Shown: positions 32,884 through 42,863, numbered from the stretch's first letter. The stretch: 64,000 nucleotides of DNA from an uncultured Prevotellaceae bacterium (GCA_900318795.1 ONLU01000010.1:1-64000), one strand, 5' to 3'. Program-made: numbers and translations. Notes: generated by a model from the sequence alone, not told the origin.

Positions 32884-35094
32884 ATGAGAAAACTTTTATT
32901 ATTAGGGACAATTATGCCCCTGTTAGTTTGTGCCCAGCAGCTTGACAGTCTTCACATCATGGTGGATACCAAGGCTACAGCCAACACCCCGTTCACCTAT
33001 CAGACCTTTCAGGATGCAAGCAAGCATTTCATCGATGGAATCACGGTTTATATCCGCCCAGGAGTCTATTGGATTGACAATCCTGACGATTCTACCGTCA
33101 AGGTTGGGAAAAACGGACGTGAACCGTTTGGCATGACCGTGCGCTGCCCTCACCTGACCCTCATAGGACAGGGATTGACACCTGAAGAGGTCGTATTAGC
33201 CTCCCAGCGGGGACAGACACAAGGGGCAGTAGGCAACTTCACCATGTTCGACTTCTGGGTTAAGAAACTAAATGTAGAAAATCTTACCATGGGAAACTAC
33301 TGCAATGTAGACCTCATATACCCCAAAAATCCGCAATTCAATCGCCCCAAACGCTCAGACGCTATCACGCAGGCCCACATAGGATACGTACATGGAGACA
33401 CCCTCACGGCGTGGCGAGTACGTTTCATCGGCCGCCTGAATCTGAATCCGCTGAACGGTGCCCGTTATTCCTACTATGAAGACTGTCATTTTGAATGCAC
33501 CGATGACGCTTTGAACGGAACAGCCATCTATCGCGACTGCAACTTTGACTTTTATGGTCAAAAACCTTTCTGGAGCACTCGTGATGCCGGTCCGTTATTT
33601 ATCAACTGTCTGTTCAACGCCAAAACCGACAACCGCGAACTGTACTTCTGTAAACAGGGCGGACCCGTGACCGTCATAGACTGCCGCTTTCAGGCGCCAT
33701 CAGACAGTGTCTATATTGGCTGGACGGCTTATCCACAACCTTGGTTGCGGTGCTATCAAAAAAACTTCACACTCAACGGACGGCCTTACACCATCGGCAT
33801 GCGACAACCACAAAACACGCTTCAACCAACAGGCTTAAGCGATTCGCTGAGAAAAGCACCTTTCCTATCCATCAGCCGGCATGAAGCCACCCTCCAGACA
33901 GGACAAGACACACTTGTATTAACTTCTGACGAAGCTTATCGGTGGTATATAGAAAAGGGGTATGAACAATATGCCACGTTGACACAGACTGCTGGCAAGA
34001 CCATCGTCATTCCGACGAACAACACCGATGAAAACGCCGATTTCTGCGTGATTGCAGCAACTTCAGACGGACGCGAAGCAGCTTGTCACCTGGTTGTAAA
34101 GCCCTCACAACTGCCCCCTCCCACCTTCACTCGTTCACCCCAAATCAAACAAAAAGGCCAGCAACTCCATTTGGACTATATGCTCAAGCTGGAGGGTCGT
34201 CGTGACGAGTCTCGTATCACATGGTTTAGAAACGGTATCCCCGTGAGCACCTCAAACGGTATTCCCAAAGGAACCTACCAGCTAACAGAAGCAGACCAAG
34301 GACAGCAAATCACAGCCACAATTGCCCCCAAGCACCAACGCTGTAGCTACGGAGAAGAGGTCAGTGCCAGTATGAAGGTTAAAACACGTACCCTGCCCTT
34401 AACTTCACTGTCCACCGACTTCTACGATTTTCCTTGTCAGTGGCAGGATAAGGTTCTCCCAGGATATTGGACAGTAGACGGATACAAGCCAAATGACACG
34501 AAAGAGTATCCTTGGGCGTTCGATCATAACAAACCCATGTGGGAATATGGGGAAGGATTCAATGGTGCCGTTGGAATGGGCCTTTTGCAAGCTCAGCGTG
34601 GGGCCAGGCTCATGTACACACCCCTGGTGAGAAAATATGGCGACATGTCACTGGTGGTAAAAGTGGACCCTACCAAGACAGCAGGACAAGGCTTCGGATC
34701 AGCCACAGGACAGTACATGGATGTCTGCCTGAAGTTCGACACCAAGACATTGACAGGTTACGGTCTTCGCATCATCCGCACCACCAAGCATGCCAAAGCC
34801 GTAGACTTCTTGTTGGTACGCTACGATCACGGCATCATCTCACCCGTCTCTGAAGCCGTTTCTTCTACATGTTATCGCACAAATTGCACTATTTCTATCG
34901 ATTTCATCGGCGACATGCTTTCTGCGCATGTAGAGACCGAAACGCCACAGCCTGCCGACTCCAAGCTACCCAGAGTAGTCGACTTAAAAGCCCAAGTGGT
35001 ACCCAATGAATGGGGAGGCATCCATATCCAGCATACTGGTTCATGTGGCGAGAGCACAACGATGCTCCACCACCTACAGGCAAAATGGAAATAA
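32884..35094 (+). CDS. Secreted right-handed beta-helix protein
   Basis: 736 residues with a signal peptide (MRKLLLLGTIMPLLVCA, then QQ). The first half (about 20-330) is a pectin-lyase-like beta helix: repeats of turns such as VENLTMGNYCNVDL, CHFECTDDALNG, CNFDFYGQ and CLFNAKTDN resemble pectin methylesterase and polygalacturonase coils. Ig-like segments follow (about 350-500). The C-terminal quarter (from about 535, YPWAFDHNKPMWEYGEGF) is a concanavalin-like or carbohydrate-binding type domain. It could be a carbohydrate esterase or lyase acting on pectin-like glycan, but I did not identify a full catalytic set. It lies 18 bp after glsB. Confidence 0.7.
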   Translation: MRKLLLLGTIMPLLVCAQQLDSLHIMVDTKATANTPFTYQTFQDASKHFIDGITVYIRPGVYWIDNPDDSTVKVGKNGREPFGMTVRCPHLTLIGQGLTPEEVVLASQRGQTQGAVGNFTMFDFWVKKLNVENLTMGNYCNVDLIYPKNPQFNRPKRSDAITQAHIGYVHGDTLTAWRVRFIGRLNLNPLNGARYSYYEDCHFECTDDALNGTAIYRDCNFDFYGQKPFWSTRDAGPLFINCLFNAKTDNRELYFCKQGGPVTVIDCRFQAPSDSVYIGWTAYPQPWLRCYQKNFTLNGRPYTIGMRQPQNTLQPTGLSDSLRKAPFLSISRHEATLQTGQDTLVLTSDEAYRWYIEKGYEQYATLTQTAGKTIVIPTNNTDENADFCVIAATSDGREAACHLVVKPSQLPPPTFTRSPQIKQKGQQLHLDYMLKLEGRRDESRITWFRNGIPVSTSNGIPKGTYQLTEADQGQQITATIAPKHQRCSYGEEVSASMKVKTRTLPLTSLSTDFYDFPCQWQDKVLPGYWTVDGYKPNDTKEYPWAFDHNKPMWEYGEGFNGAVGMGLLQAQRGARLMYTPLVRKYGDMSLVVKVDPTKTAGQGFGSATGQYMDVCLKFDTKTLTGYGLRIIRTTKHAKAVDFLLVRYDHGIISPVSEAVSSTCYRTNCTISIDFIGDMLSAHVETETPQPADSKLPRVVDLKAQVVPNEWGGIHIQHTGSCGESTTMLHHLQAKWK

Positions 35095-35116
35095 CACGCA
35101 ACAAGTATCTCCAAGT

Positions 35117-36457
35117 CTATACGATAGGCAAGGAGATACCATTGATTTTCTGGTACACATCGAGGGCATAGACATCGGTCATGCCTGAGATGTAGTCGAT
35201 GACTGCCATCAGCCGTGACTCCAAATCCTCGGCATCAATATCGTACTGTGACGACACTCGTCCAATAAGCTGTTGAGAATAGTAACGCTGCGGATTCATG
35301 ACAGCTTCCGTCATCTTCTCCATCAGCGTAGCCATAATCTGATAACCGGACAGCTCCACGTCCAGGACGGGACGGCTCCTGTAGATTTTATCCACCGACA
35401 AAAGGGCACACCGCTTGTAGGCATCACGCTGAAGAGGATTGATATGGTCAATGAGTCCGCCCTCGAACTCCCCGGCAAGTATTTCTTCTTCATGGGCTAT
35501 AAAAGTATTGACGCACTCGTTTTCCAGCTTACCAATCACACAGGCGCGCAAGTAAACTATTTGCTCGTTTTTATCGGTGAGTTGCTCGTCCTTGATACGC
35601 TTCAAAATGTGCTCTTGCGCGGTCTCATCGAAGAAGTCGAGGAACAGCCGCGACACGGTCTCAAATGTCAGGATTTTCAACTTATGGGCATCTTCCAAGT
35701 CCATGATCTCATAGCAAATATCGTCAGCAGCCTCCACAAGATAGACCAGCGGATGGCGGGCATAGCGGAGAGGTGAACCAGGTGCTGATTTGCAAATAAT
35801 GCCCATTTCATCGGTAAGGCGCTGAAAGGTCTCTTGTTCACTGACAAAGAATCCGAACTTGCCCTTCTTGCTGGGTGCCAGCGACGAGAAGGGATATTTA
35901 ACGATGCTGGCAATGGTGGAATAGGTCATCACGAAACCACCCGGTCGACGACCCTTGAACTGGTGGGTGAGGAGTCGGAAAGCATTCGCATTACCCTCAA
36001 AGTGGGTGATGTCTCCCCAAAACTCAGGACTGACCATCTCTTGCAGTGGTCGCCCATTACCTTCGGTGAAGAAGGTCTGGATGGCTTTCTCGCCAGAGTG
36101 CCCAAAGGGCGGATTGCCTAAGTCGTGCGCCAAACAGGCCGTAGCAACAATCTGGCCGATTTCTTCAAACAATGTCCCCTTCAGTTCGGGACGTTTATCC
36201 TTAATGATACGTGCCGACACATCATTACCCAGCGACATACCCACACTGGCCACCTCCAGCGAGTGTGTCAGCCGGTTGTGTACGAAGACGCTACCCGGCA
36301 GGGGGAAAACCTGAGTTTTGTTCTGTAAGCGCCGAAAAGGTGCCGAGAAAATCAGTCGGTCATAGTCGCGCTTAAACTCAGTGCGGTCATCATGCCGCTC
36401 CACATGTCGGTGCTCCTGCCCAAGCCTTTTGTTCGATATCAGTCTTTGCCATTCCAT
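35117..36457 (-). CDS. dgt: dGTP triphosphohydrolase family protein (HD domain)
   Basis: 446 residues from the third of three consecutive ATGs (36463, 36460, 36457). The promoter box TACCTTTG (36469-36476) leaves almost no leader, so the exact start is uncertain by two codons. It hydrolyses dNTPs, typically dGTP, to nucleoside and triphosphate. HD-domain motifs: RRLQNKTQVFPL, NRLTHSLEVASVG (first metal His), ACLAHDLGNPPFGHSGE (His-Asp pair and distal His), and later ADDICYEIMDLEDAHK (Asp ligand). The 3' end is 22 bp from the convergent beta-helix gene. Confidence 0.9.
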   Translation of the reverse strand: MEWQRLISNKRLGQEHRHVERHDDRTEFKRDYDRLIFSAPFRRLQNKTQVFPLPGSVFVHNRLTHSLEVASVGMSLGNDVSARIIKDKRPELKGTLFEEIGQIVATACLAHDLGNPPFGHSGEKAIQTFFTEGNGRPLQEMVSPEFWGDITHFEGNANAFRLLTHQFKGRRPGGFVMTYSTIASIVKYPFSSLAPSKKGKFGFFVSEQETFQRLTDEMGIICKSAPGSPLRYARHPLVYLVEAADDICYEIMDLEDAHKLKILTFETVSRLFLDFFDETAQEHILKRIKDEQLTDKNEQIVYLRACVIGKLENECVNTFIAHEEEILAGEFEGGLIDHINPLQRDAYKRCALLSVDKIYRSRPVLDVELSGYQIMATLMEKMTEAVMNPQRYYSQQLIGRVSSQYDIDAEDLESRLMAVIDYISGMTDVYALDVYQKINGISLPIV

Positions 36458-36468
36458 CATCATGCGTG

Positions 36469-36476
36469 CAAAGGTA
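36469..36476 (-). promoter_or_regulatory. TAnnTTTG promoter box of dgt
   Basis: TACCTTTG on the minus strand. Expected transcription start is 36464-36466, so the dgt mRNA is nearly leaderless. A second TAACTTTG lies at 36673-36680, also facing left. Confidence 0.5.
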
Positions 36477-37136
36477 CAAATAAGTAAGCGAAAAACCAAA
36501 AAGTATTTGAGTTTTTCCGATTGCATAGCTTCTCTACTACGTTTTCTTTCAATGTCATACTCTGTAATAATTTTTAATGATTAAAATTGTTTGTTGATTT
36601 TAACAATTAACGACCCCCTCTCCTGTTGTATCCTCTCTATTATCGCGCGCCTGCTCTTACAATTTGACACCGCAAAGTTAGTAAATATTTTTCGTGTTGC
36701 CAAAAATTTTGACAAGAATTTTCAAAATATTTTCATTTATTTTTTCCTAGTTAGGAAAAAATTTTTTCCAGCCCTAGGAGGCGATTTTTCCTAATTTAGT
36801 GGACGCTTGGCGTGGCGTGGCAAGCGTGGCATTTGGAAAATCAAAAATCAAAAGTGGAGAGAAATAAATTTTTATTTTATATCTTATATATTTTATATAT
36901 ATTATATATATTATAATATATATAATATATATAAAATTAATATATGCTTTACAGTAGCGATGACACGCATAACAAAAATCGCAATGACACGCGTGCCACG
37001 CCACGCTTGCCACGCCACGACGTGTGCGCATGACATCAATAGAAAAAAATCACACCATGTTTTTTCACATATTTCCTCATAACGAAGGCACCGAAGCAAA
37101 AACTTATTGAAAAAGTCACTTTATTCTTCGGTTTTC
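36477..37136. other. Non-coding AT-rich region between dgt and dut
   Basis: No gene is supported on either strand. It contains a perfect 9-bp inverted repeat with 2-nt centre (36741-36760, TTTTTCCTA and TAGGAAAAA), a leftward TAACTTTG box (36673-36680), and the GC-rich inverted repeat around an AT-only core described separately. No DnaA-type box (TTATCCACA or near variants) was found. Confidence 0.6.
36811..37019. repeat. 20-bp GC-rich inverted repeat flanking an AT-rich core
   Basis: Left arm 36811-36830 (CGTGGCGTGGCAAGCGTGGC) and right arm 37000-37019 are exact reverse complements, 169 bp apart. Both arms consist of repeated TGGC/CGTGG units. The spacer holds about 70 bp of almost pure A/T (36880-36950), itself partly palindromic, and two direct repeats of ATGACACGC near the right arm. 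Confidence 0.8.
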
Positions 37137-37168
37137 TTTGGTTGTTTCAGAAAAAATAACTACCTTTG
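37137..37168 (+). promoter_or_regulatory. Full -33/-7 promoter of dut
   Basis: TTTG at 37137-37140 and TACCTTTG at 37161-37168, 20 bp apart, the standard Bacteroidetes spacing. The leader to the ATG at 37200 is about 28 nt. Confidence 0.65.
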
Positions 37169-37199
37169 CACATTATTAATAAAGAAACGTTTCGAAAAG

Positions 37200-37637
37200 A
37201 TGATAAAAATCAAGGTCGTAAACCGTGGCCATCAACAATTGCCAACATATGCTACCCCTCAGAGTGCCGGCATGGACTTGCGGGCTAATCTGGACGAACC
37301 CGTGACCCTGCATCCGCTGGAGCGCAAGCTGATTCCGACAGGTCTGCACATGGCGTTGCCAGAGGGATACGAAGCGCAGGTAAGGCCCCGCAGCGGACTG
37401 GCGCTGAAGCACGGACTGACAGTACTGAACACCCCGGGAACCATTGACGCCGACTATCGTGGCGAAATTGGCGTGGTGCTTATCAACCTGTCACAGCAAG
37501 ACTTCGTGGTGAACGACGGCGAGCGCATTGCCCAAATGGTGATTGCCCGCCACGAACAAGGCGACTTCGTAGTTGTCGAGGAGCTGGATGACACTGAGCG
37601 CGGCGAAGGGGGCTATGGACATACTGGAGTAAAGTGA
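37200..37637 (+). CDS. dut: dUTP diphosphatase
   Basis: 145 residues from the ATG at 37200. It hydrolyses dUTP to dUMP and pyrophosphate, as a homotrimer. The five family motifs are present: [10 protein letters not shown] (motif 1), [11 protein letters not shown] (motif 2), [17 protein letters not shown] (motif 3), [10 protein letters not shown] (motif 4) and the C-terminal Gly-rich arm [11 protein letters not shown] (motif 5). The frame is open upstream, but the promoter at 37137-37168 overlaps it, so the ATG at 37200 is the start. First gene of dut-TPR-DUF4292-EnvC; its stop overlaps the next start. Confidence 0.96.
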   Translation: MIKIKVVNRGHQQLPTYATPQSAGMDLRANLDEPVTLHPLERKLIPTGLHMALPEGYEAQVRPRSGLALKHGLTVLNTPGTIDADYRGEIGVVLINLSQQDFVVNDGERIAQMVIARHEQGDFVVVEELDDTERGEGGYGHTGVK

Positions 37638-39340
37638 ATATACTGAAATACATATTGCTGACAGCAGTGACCATGAGCTGTGTTCCTTGTCTTTCACAGG
37701 ACAAGGGGCAACGTTATGACGCCTTTTTCATAGAGGCCATCTGCCAACGCGAGAAAGGCAACAATGATGCTGCCTTCGACTTGCTGAGTCATTGTGTGGA
37801 GATAGATTCCACCCGGTCGGAAGCCTGGTATTTCCTGGCACAATACTATGCTGCACTGAAAGACAAACCCAAGTCGCTGGCCTATGCCCAGCGGGCAGTA
37901 GAACTAGAGCCAAACAACACCACCTATCTGGAGACACTGGCGCAAGCATATATGAACCAGCGCGATTTCAAACGGGCAACAGAAACACTGGAGCAGCTCT
38001 ACGACAAGATGCATGACCGAGACGACGTCTTAGGTATGTTGGTGCAACTCTACGAACAGCGGCAGGACTACGACAATGCCATTCGCACATTGTCAAGACT
38101 GGAGATGATGGAGGGCAAGAGCGAACGCCTGTCGTTTGCCAAGAGCCAGTTATACACAGAGAAAGGCGACAAGAAAGCAGCCATCAGCGAGATGAAACAG
38201 CTGGCAGACCAATACCCCAACGACTACAACTATCGTTGCATGTATGCCAACGCGCTCTACCGGAACGAACAACAGCAAAAAGCCGTTGCCCTATATGAGA
38301 GCATCCTGAAGGACGAACCCGACAACCGTATGGCACAATTAGCCATGCTGGCTTACTACCACGACCAGCAGGACACACTCCGGCAGAAACAGATGACAGA
38401 CCGCATCCTGCTGAACAAGCAAACAACCCTGCAAGACCGTATAGCCTTGATGCGACAAGTCATCAGCGAGAGCGAGCAACAAGGTGGTGACTCTACCCGC
38501 GTGCTGAGATTGTTCCACCGGATGATCAGCCAACCGGAGGCCGAGGCGGACATGGCTATCTTCTGCGCTACCTATATGAACCTGAAGAAGATGCCTGAAG
38601 ACAGCATACGCCCCGTGCTGGAGCGGGCGCTGGAGATTGCTCCCGACAATGCAGCAGCCCGGCTGCAACTGGTCAGCTATGCCTGGCGTGCCGAAGACAA
38701 GGACCGCGTCATTGCACTATGCCGCGATGCCCGTCAGTATAACCCTGACGAAATGGCATTCTACTACTATCAAGGCATTGCCTACTACCAAAAGGAGCAG
38801 TTGGACGATGCGCTGAATGCCTTTCAGAACGGCATCAGCGTCATCAACGACCATAGCGACCCTGAAATAGTTTCTGACTTCTATGCCGTCATGGGCGACA
38901 TCATGCACCAGAAAGGTCGTGAGCAAGAAGCCTTTGCAGCCTATGATTCCTGTCTGCAATGGAAAGACGACAACATAGGTTGCCTGAACAACTATGCCTA
39001 CTATCTGAGCGAAAAGGGATTGCAACTGGAAAAGGCAGAGCAGATGTCCTACCGCACCATCAAGGCAGAACCCAAGAATGCCACCTATCTGGACACCTAC
39101 GCTTGGATTCTCTTCATGCAGAAACGATATAGCGAGGCACGCATCTATATTGACCAGACCCTGCAGTGCGACTCTGACTCATCGTCAGTTCTGCTGGAAC
39201 ATGCCGGCGACATCTACTATCAGGCAGGAGAGAAAGAACAAGCTGTCACCCTCTGGCAACAAGCACTGAAAAAAGCCACCGAAGACAGACGACAGGTACT
39301 GACAAGAAAAATAAAACTTAAAAAATATCTGAAAGAATGA
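37634..39340 (+). CDS. Exported TPR-repeat protein
   Basis: 568 residues starting with a GTG at 37634 that overlaps the dut stop (GTGA). The signal peptide ([20 protein letters not shown], then QDK) may be lipoprotein-like, as two Cys fall near the cleavage site. The rest is a chain of tetratricopeptide repeats, for example [56 protein letters not shown] and [18 protein letters not shown]. It is probably a periplasmic or outer-membrane scaffold. Its stop overlaps the next ATG by 4 bp (39337-39340). The fixed association with the DUF4292 and EnvC-like genes suggests an envelope-assembly role (inference). Confidence 0.85.
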   Translation: MNILKYILLTAVTMSCVPCLSQDKGQRYDAFFIEAICQREKGNNDAAFDLLSHCVEIDSTRSEAWYFLAQYYAALKDKPKSLAYAQRAVELEPNNTTYLETLAQAYMNQRDFKRATETLEQLYDKMHDRDDVLGMLVQLYEQRQDYDNAIRTLSRLEMMEGKSERLSFAKSQLYTEKGDKKAAISEMKQLADQYPNDYNYRCMYANALYRNEQQQKAVALYESILKDEPDNRMAQLAMLAYYHDQQDTLRQKQMTDRILLNKQTTLQDRIALMRQVISESEQQGGDSTRVLRLFHRMISQPEAEADMAIFCATYMNLKKMPEDSIRPVLERALEIAPDNAAARLQLVSYAWRAEDKDRVIALCRDARQYNPDEMAFYYYQGIAYYQKEQLDDALNAFQNGISVINDHSDPEIVSDFYAVMGDIMHQKGREQEAFAAYDSCLQWKDDNIGCLNNYAYYLSEKGLQLEKAEQMSYRTIKAEPKNATYLDTYAWILFMQKRYSEARIYIDQTLQCDSDSSSVLLEHAGDIYYQAGEKEQAVTLWQQALKKATEDRRQVLTRKIKLKKYLKE

Positions 39341-40197
39341 AAGCATCAAGTATTACGAAGATTGCCACCATGGCAATGTTGCTGACTGTTGCCGTTTCAT
39401 GCGGCACCCATCGTAAGGCTGTCAAGGAGACTCCGACAGCAGTAGTAGTCAATGCAGACACCCTGAAGAAGCAGGCATTCCTGCAGAAGGTGACAGACAA
39501 TGCCCAGCATGCACGTTTCATCACCTCTAAGATAAAATTCAGCGTAGAGGTAGGTGCACGCCAGATGACTCTCACCGGCAACTTGAAGATGAAGCGCGAC
39601 GATGTCATCCGCCTGCAGCTTATGGCCTTCGGTTTCGTAGAGGCCGGACGTCTGGAGTTCACCAAGGAGTACGTAATGATCATGGACCGCATCAACAAAC
39701 TCTACCTGAAGGTACCTTATGCACAGGTTGACTTCCTGCGGAACAGCCACATAGACTTCTTCGTATTACAGTCACTGTTCTGGAATGAGCTGTTCCAGCC
39801 CGGTAAGATGAAGGTGACTGACGAGTCGCTGAAGACCTATAAAACAGAAGTAGGCAACGATGATACTGTCATCGCTATGGAAGACGGCAAGCTCTCCTAT
39901 CGCTGGCTGGCAGAAAACGGTACCGCCCGCGTGAAGATGGCTAATATCATGTATAGCGACAAGTACCGTGGCAATTACCAGTTGAACTGGGACTATGAAG
40001 ACTTCCAAATCAGCAACCGTAAGTACTTCCCCATGGGTCAAAAGATCAGCTTTGCCACACCCGAGAAGGAAATCAAGTTAGGTATGGTCTTCAACTACCT
40101 GGGCAATGACGAGAACTGGGAGACACGCACTGAGGTGTCGAGTAAATACCGTCAAGTTACCATTGACGAGATTCTGCACCGATTCATGTCACTCTAA
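39337..40197 (+). CDS. DUF4292 lipoprotein
   Basis: 286 residues. The lipoprotein signal ends in VAVSCG. The body follows the DUF4292 family pattern: NAQHARFITSKIKFSVEVG, then MTLTGNLKMKRDDVIRLQLM, VEAGRLEFTKEYVMIMDRIN and YAQVDFLRNSHIDFFVLQSL. The alternating strands predict a LolB/LolA-like half-barrel that could hold lipid. It is probably an outer-membrane lipoprotein facing the periplasm. ATGA-type overlap with the TPR gene and a 9 bp gap to the EnvC-like gene indicate one transcript. The molecular function is not established, to my knowledge. Confidence 0.85.
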   Translation: MKASSITKIATMAMLLTVAVSCGTHRKAVKETPTAVVVNADTLKKQAFLQKVTDNAQHARFITSKIKFSVEVGARQMTLTGNLKMKRDDVIRLQLMAFGFVEAGRLEFTKEYVMIMDRINKLYLKVPYAQVDFLRNSHIDFFVLQSLFWNELFQPGKMKVTDESLKTYKTEVGNDDTVIAMEDGKLSYRWLAENGTARVKMANIMYSDKYRGNYQLNWDYEDFQISNRKYFPMGQKISFATPEKEIKLGMVFNYLGNDENWETRTEVSSKYRQVTIDEILHRFMSL

Positions 40198-40206
40198 TAC
40201 ATTTAA

Positions 40207-41775
40207 ATGAAGCGACTAGGTATCCTTCTGCTGTTACTGGCCTTTACCCTGACTCCCTATGCACAGCAAAAACGTGCCAAGAAGCCAGCGGCAAAGAAGA
40301 CCGCAGTGACCAAGAAAAGCACTAACAAGGGCAAAACAGGCAAGAAAGGCACCAAACAGCCCTCCGTGCAGACGCTGCAGAACGAGCGACAGCAGATACA
40401 GAAGCAAATCAAGGAGCAAGAGCGACGACTGCGCAACAACGAGAAGGACGTGAAGAGACGCCTGCAGAACCTCATGGTTATCAATACCGAGATAGAGGGC
40501 AAACGGCGCACCATAGACACCATCAGACACGACATCTCAAATCTTGATATAGAGATTGAAATGCTGGGCACACAACTTGACCAGTTGCAAGAACAGCTCA
40601 ACGAGTGCAAGAAGAACTACGTCAAGTCTATGCGCTATATGCATCGCAACCGTTCTACTCAGAGCCAACTGATGTTCATCTTCAGTGCCGACAACCTGAC
40701 GCAGATGTACCGCCGACTGCGCTTCATGCGCGAATACGCTGCCTATCAGCGTACCCAGGGCGATGCCGTCAAAGCCAAAGAAGAAGAGGTCAACTTGAAG
40801 TTCCAAAACTTGAGCGTGGCACAAGAGAAGAAACGGAGACTGTTGAGCAAAGGCGAACAGGAGCGTCGCTCGCTGGAGGGTAAGCAGTCTGAACAGCAGA
40901 ACGTAGTGAACACGCTGCAAAAGGAACAGAAGACCATCCAGAACATCATCGCTCAGCAGAAGAAGAAAGACGCAGCCCTCAATGCCCAGATTGACCGTCT
41001 GATTGCCGAGGAGGTAGCCCGTCAAAAGGCCCGTGCAGCAGCAGAAGCCAAGCGTCGCGCAGAAGCAGAAGCAGCCAAGAAACGTGCAGCAGAGCTAGCC
41101 CGCAAGAAAGCTGAGGCAGAACGTATAGCACGCGAAAACGCACGGCGCATCGCCGAGGCGAAGGCCCGTGAGGCAGAAGCCAAGAAAAAGGCATTGGCTG
41201 CCAAGAATCAGCGAGAACGTGAAGAGGCAGAACGCAGAGCCCGCGAGGCAGAGCAAAGGCGACTGGCAGAGGAACGCCGCGCAGAGGCAGAGAACCGTGA
41301 ACGTGCCAAGGAGGTGGCTACAGCCCGTAAGGTTGCCGACGAAGCCCTGAAGGTACCTTCCGAGGACATGCGCATCAGCGGCAATTTCGAGAGCAACCGT
41401 GGGCGTCTTCCTATTCCTATCACTGGTCCCTACCGCATTGTCAGCCATTTCGGGCAATACAACGTAGAAGGTTTGCACAATGTAACGCTTGACAACAAGG
41501 GCATCAACATCCGTGGTGAAGCAGGCGCACAGGCACGTAGTATCTTCGACGGCGAAGTCAGTGCGGTGTTCAGTTTCGGAGGAACCATGGTGGTGATGGT
41601 GCGTCACGGAAGCTACATCTCAGTCTATTGCAATCTCGCCAGCGTGAACGTCAGCCGAGGACAAAAAGTTAATATACGACAGTCTTTAGGACGTGTCGGA
41701 CAAGACAACATCCTACAGTTCCAGCTGCGCCGGGAAACAGCCAAGCTGAACCCGGAAAGCTGGTTAGGCAGATAA
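40207..41775 (+). CDS. EnvC-like murein hydrolase activator (degenerate M23/LytM)
   Basis: 522 residues. The signal peptide (MKRLGILLLLLAFTLTPYA) is followed by a very basic segment (KKPAAKKTAVTKKSTNKGK) and two long coiled coils (about 55-130 and 170-390; the latter Ala/Glu/Arg-rich). A C-terminal LytM domain begins RLPIPITGPYRIVSHFGQ. The zinc ligands of active M23 peptidases appear lost: in place of the second His motif (H-x-H) there is LQFQLRRE, and the first His/Asp motif reads NVTLDNKGINI. This matches EnvC-type activators that switch on amidases rather than cut. The 3' end overlaps the convergent deacylase gene by 12 bp. Confidence 0.85.
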   Translation: MKRLGILLLLLAFTLTPYAQQKRAKKPAAKKTAVTKKSTNKGKTGKKGTKQPSVQTLQNERQQIQKQIKEQERRLRNNEKDVKRRLQNLMVINTEIEGKRRTIDTIRHDISNLDIEIEMLGTQLDQLQEQLNECKKNYVKSMRYMHRNRSTQSQLMFIFSADNLTQMYRRLRFMREYAAYQRTQGDAVKAKEEEVNLKFQNLSVAQEKKRRLLSKGEQERRSLEGKQSEQQNVVNTLQKEQKTIQNIIAQQKKKDAALNAQIDRLIAEEVARQKARAAAEAKRRAEAEAAKKRAAELARKKAEAERIARENARRIAEAKAREAEAKKKALAAKNQREREEAERRAREAEQRRLAEERRAEAENRERAKEVATARKVADEALKVPSEDMRISGNFESNRGRLPIPITGPYRIVSHFGQYNVEGLHNVTLDNKGINIRGEAGAQARSIFDGEVSAVFSFGGTMVVMVRHGSYISVYCNLASVNVSRGQKVNIRQSLGRVGQDNILQFQLRRETAKLNPESWLGR

Positions 41776-42813
41776 GAGCTGGACGTAGGTCTGGATAGCG
41801 TTTTCTATCTCGCTCAGACAAATGAACTCGTCGGCTGTATGGCTACGACTCGACTCACCAGGTCCCAATTTCAGCGAGAGGAAAGGCATCAGTGCCTGAT
41901 CGCTGAGCGTAGGTGAACCAAAGGGTGTCATCCCTATCTCTACACAACGCTGGACCAACGGATGCTCCATAGGAATATGAGAAGAAGACAACCGGAAAGA
42001 GCGGGCCTTGAGCTCGCTCTTTACATGTTTTTGAAGAAAGGCGAACAAAAACTCATTCTGATAGTATTCATTGGTGCGCACATCAATGACAAAGTGACAC
42101 TCGTCTGGAATCACATTGTGCTGAGTGCCACTGTTCAAGACTGTCACTGTCATCTTCGTAGGTCCTAACAGCGGACTCTCCTTCTTGAACCGGTAGTCGC
42201 GTAACCAGACCAAATCGTCTAAAGCCTCATAGATTGCGTTGACACCTTCGTTGCGGGCAGCATGTCCACTCTTGCCATAGGCAGTGCCGTCAATCACCAT
42301 CAGCCCTTTTTCAGCAATAGCAGGCTGCATGCCCGTGGGTTCGCCCACGATGGCAACATCAATCGGAGGCAGTTCAGGCAGAGCCAGTCGGAATCCGCCT
42401 TCGCCACTGACTTCCTCCTCACAGGATGCCAAGTACACCAGATTGTACTTCAGGGAAAGCCCTCGCAGCAATCGGTATACAGCCAGGAGACTGACCAAAC
42501 CCCCACCACAGTCGTTTGCACCCAAACCATACAAACGTCCATCCTCCACCACAGGAGTAAACGGGTCACGTGTCCAAGTGCTGACAGGTTTCACCGTATC
42601 AATATGGGCACAAAGCAACAAAGTTGGTTGGTGGGGATTCAATTCTTCCTGAATCAAGATATTATTACCAATACGTCTTGCCCGCAAGCCCCATGCACTG
42701 ACCTGTTGCTCAAAAACATCGGCAGCTGCCGTTTCGTCACGGCTGACCGATGGGATGCTGATAAGCCGTTTCAACAGCTCTACAGCGTCATTCGTATATT
42801 GCATCGTATCCAT
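41764..42813 (-). CDS. argE: M20-family deacylase, probable arginine-pathway ArgE type
   Basis: 349 residues. Zinc-dependent amidohydrolase. Motifs: LLLCAHIDTVKP (first metal His), GLGANDCGGGLVSL (bridging Asp), ASCEEEVSGEGG (catalytic Glu pair) and IVGEPTGMQP, with HTADEFI near the C terminus as the last His ligand. The dimerisation domain (TAYGKSGHAARNEGVNA) is intact. In Bacteroidetes this family removes the acyl group from N-acyl-ornithine or N-succinyl-citrulline in arginine synthesis. No other arginine gene is nearby, so DapE-like activity cannot be excluded. The promoter box TATCTTTG (42822-42829) is close to the ATG, leaving a leader of about 5 nt, or 14 nt to the second ATG at 42804. 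Confidence 0.75.
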   Translation of the reverse strand: MDTMQYTNDAVELLKRLISIPSVSRDETAAADVFEQQVSAWGLRARRIGNNILIQEELNPHQPTLLLCAHIDTVKPVSTWTRDPFTPVVEDGRLYGLGANDCGGGLVSLLAVYRLLRGLSLKYNLVYLASCEEEVSGEGGFRLALPELPPIDVAIVGEPTGMQPAIAEKGLMVIDGTAYGKSGHAARNEGVNAIYEALDDLVWLRDYRFKKESPLLGPTKMTVTVLNSGTQHNVIPDECHFVIDVRTNEYYQNEFLFAFLQKHVKSELKARSFRLSSSHIPMEHPLVQRCVEIGMTPFGSPTLSDQALMPFLSLKLGPGESSRSHTADEFICLSEIENAIQTYVQLLSA

Positions 42814-42835
42814 AATCGTTGCAAAGATACAAAAA

Positions 42836-42863
42836 ACTCTTAATTCTTAACTCTTAATTCTTA
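42836..42863. repeat. Perfect tandem duplication of a 14-bp AT-rich unit
   Basis: ACTCTTAATTCTTA occurs twice in tandem (42836-42849, 42850-42863) between two divergent promoters. A related sequence in opposite orientation (TAAGAATTAAGA) occurs near 52316 in another intergenic region. Confidence 0.8.

Noticed and set aside
35117..36526. Longer dgt start including MQSEKLKYFLVFRLL
   Set aside because: It would begin upstream of the TACCTTTG box and adds a spurious hydrophobic segment; the family starts near the ATG triplet at 36463-36457.
36790..37040. Replication origin
   Set aside because: AT-rich core with flanking inverted repeats is suggestive, but no DnaA boxes (TTATCCACA type) and no dnaA, dnaN or gidA neighbours are present.
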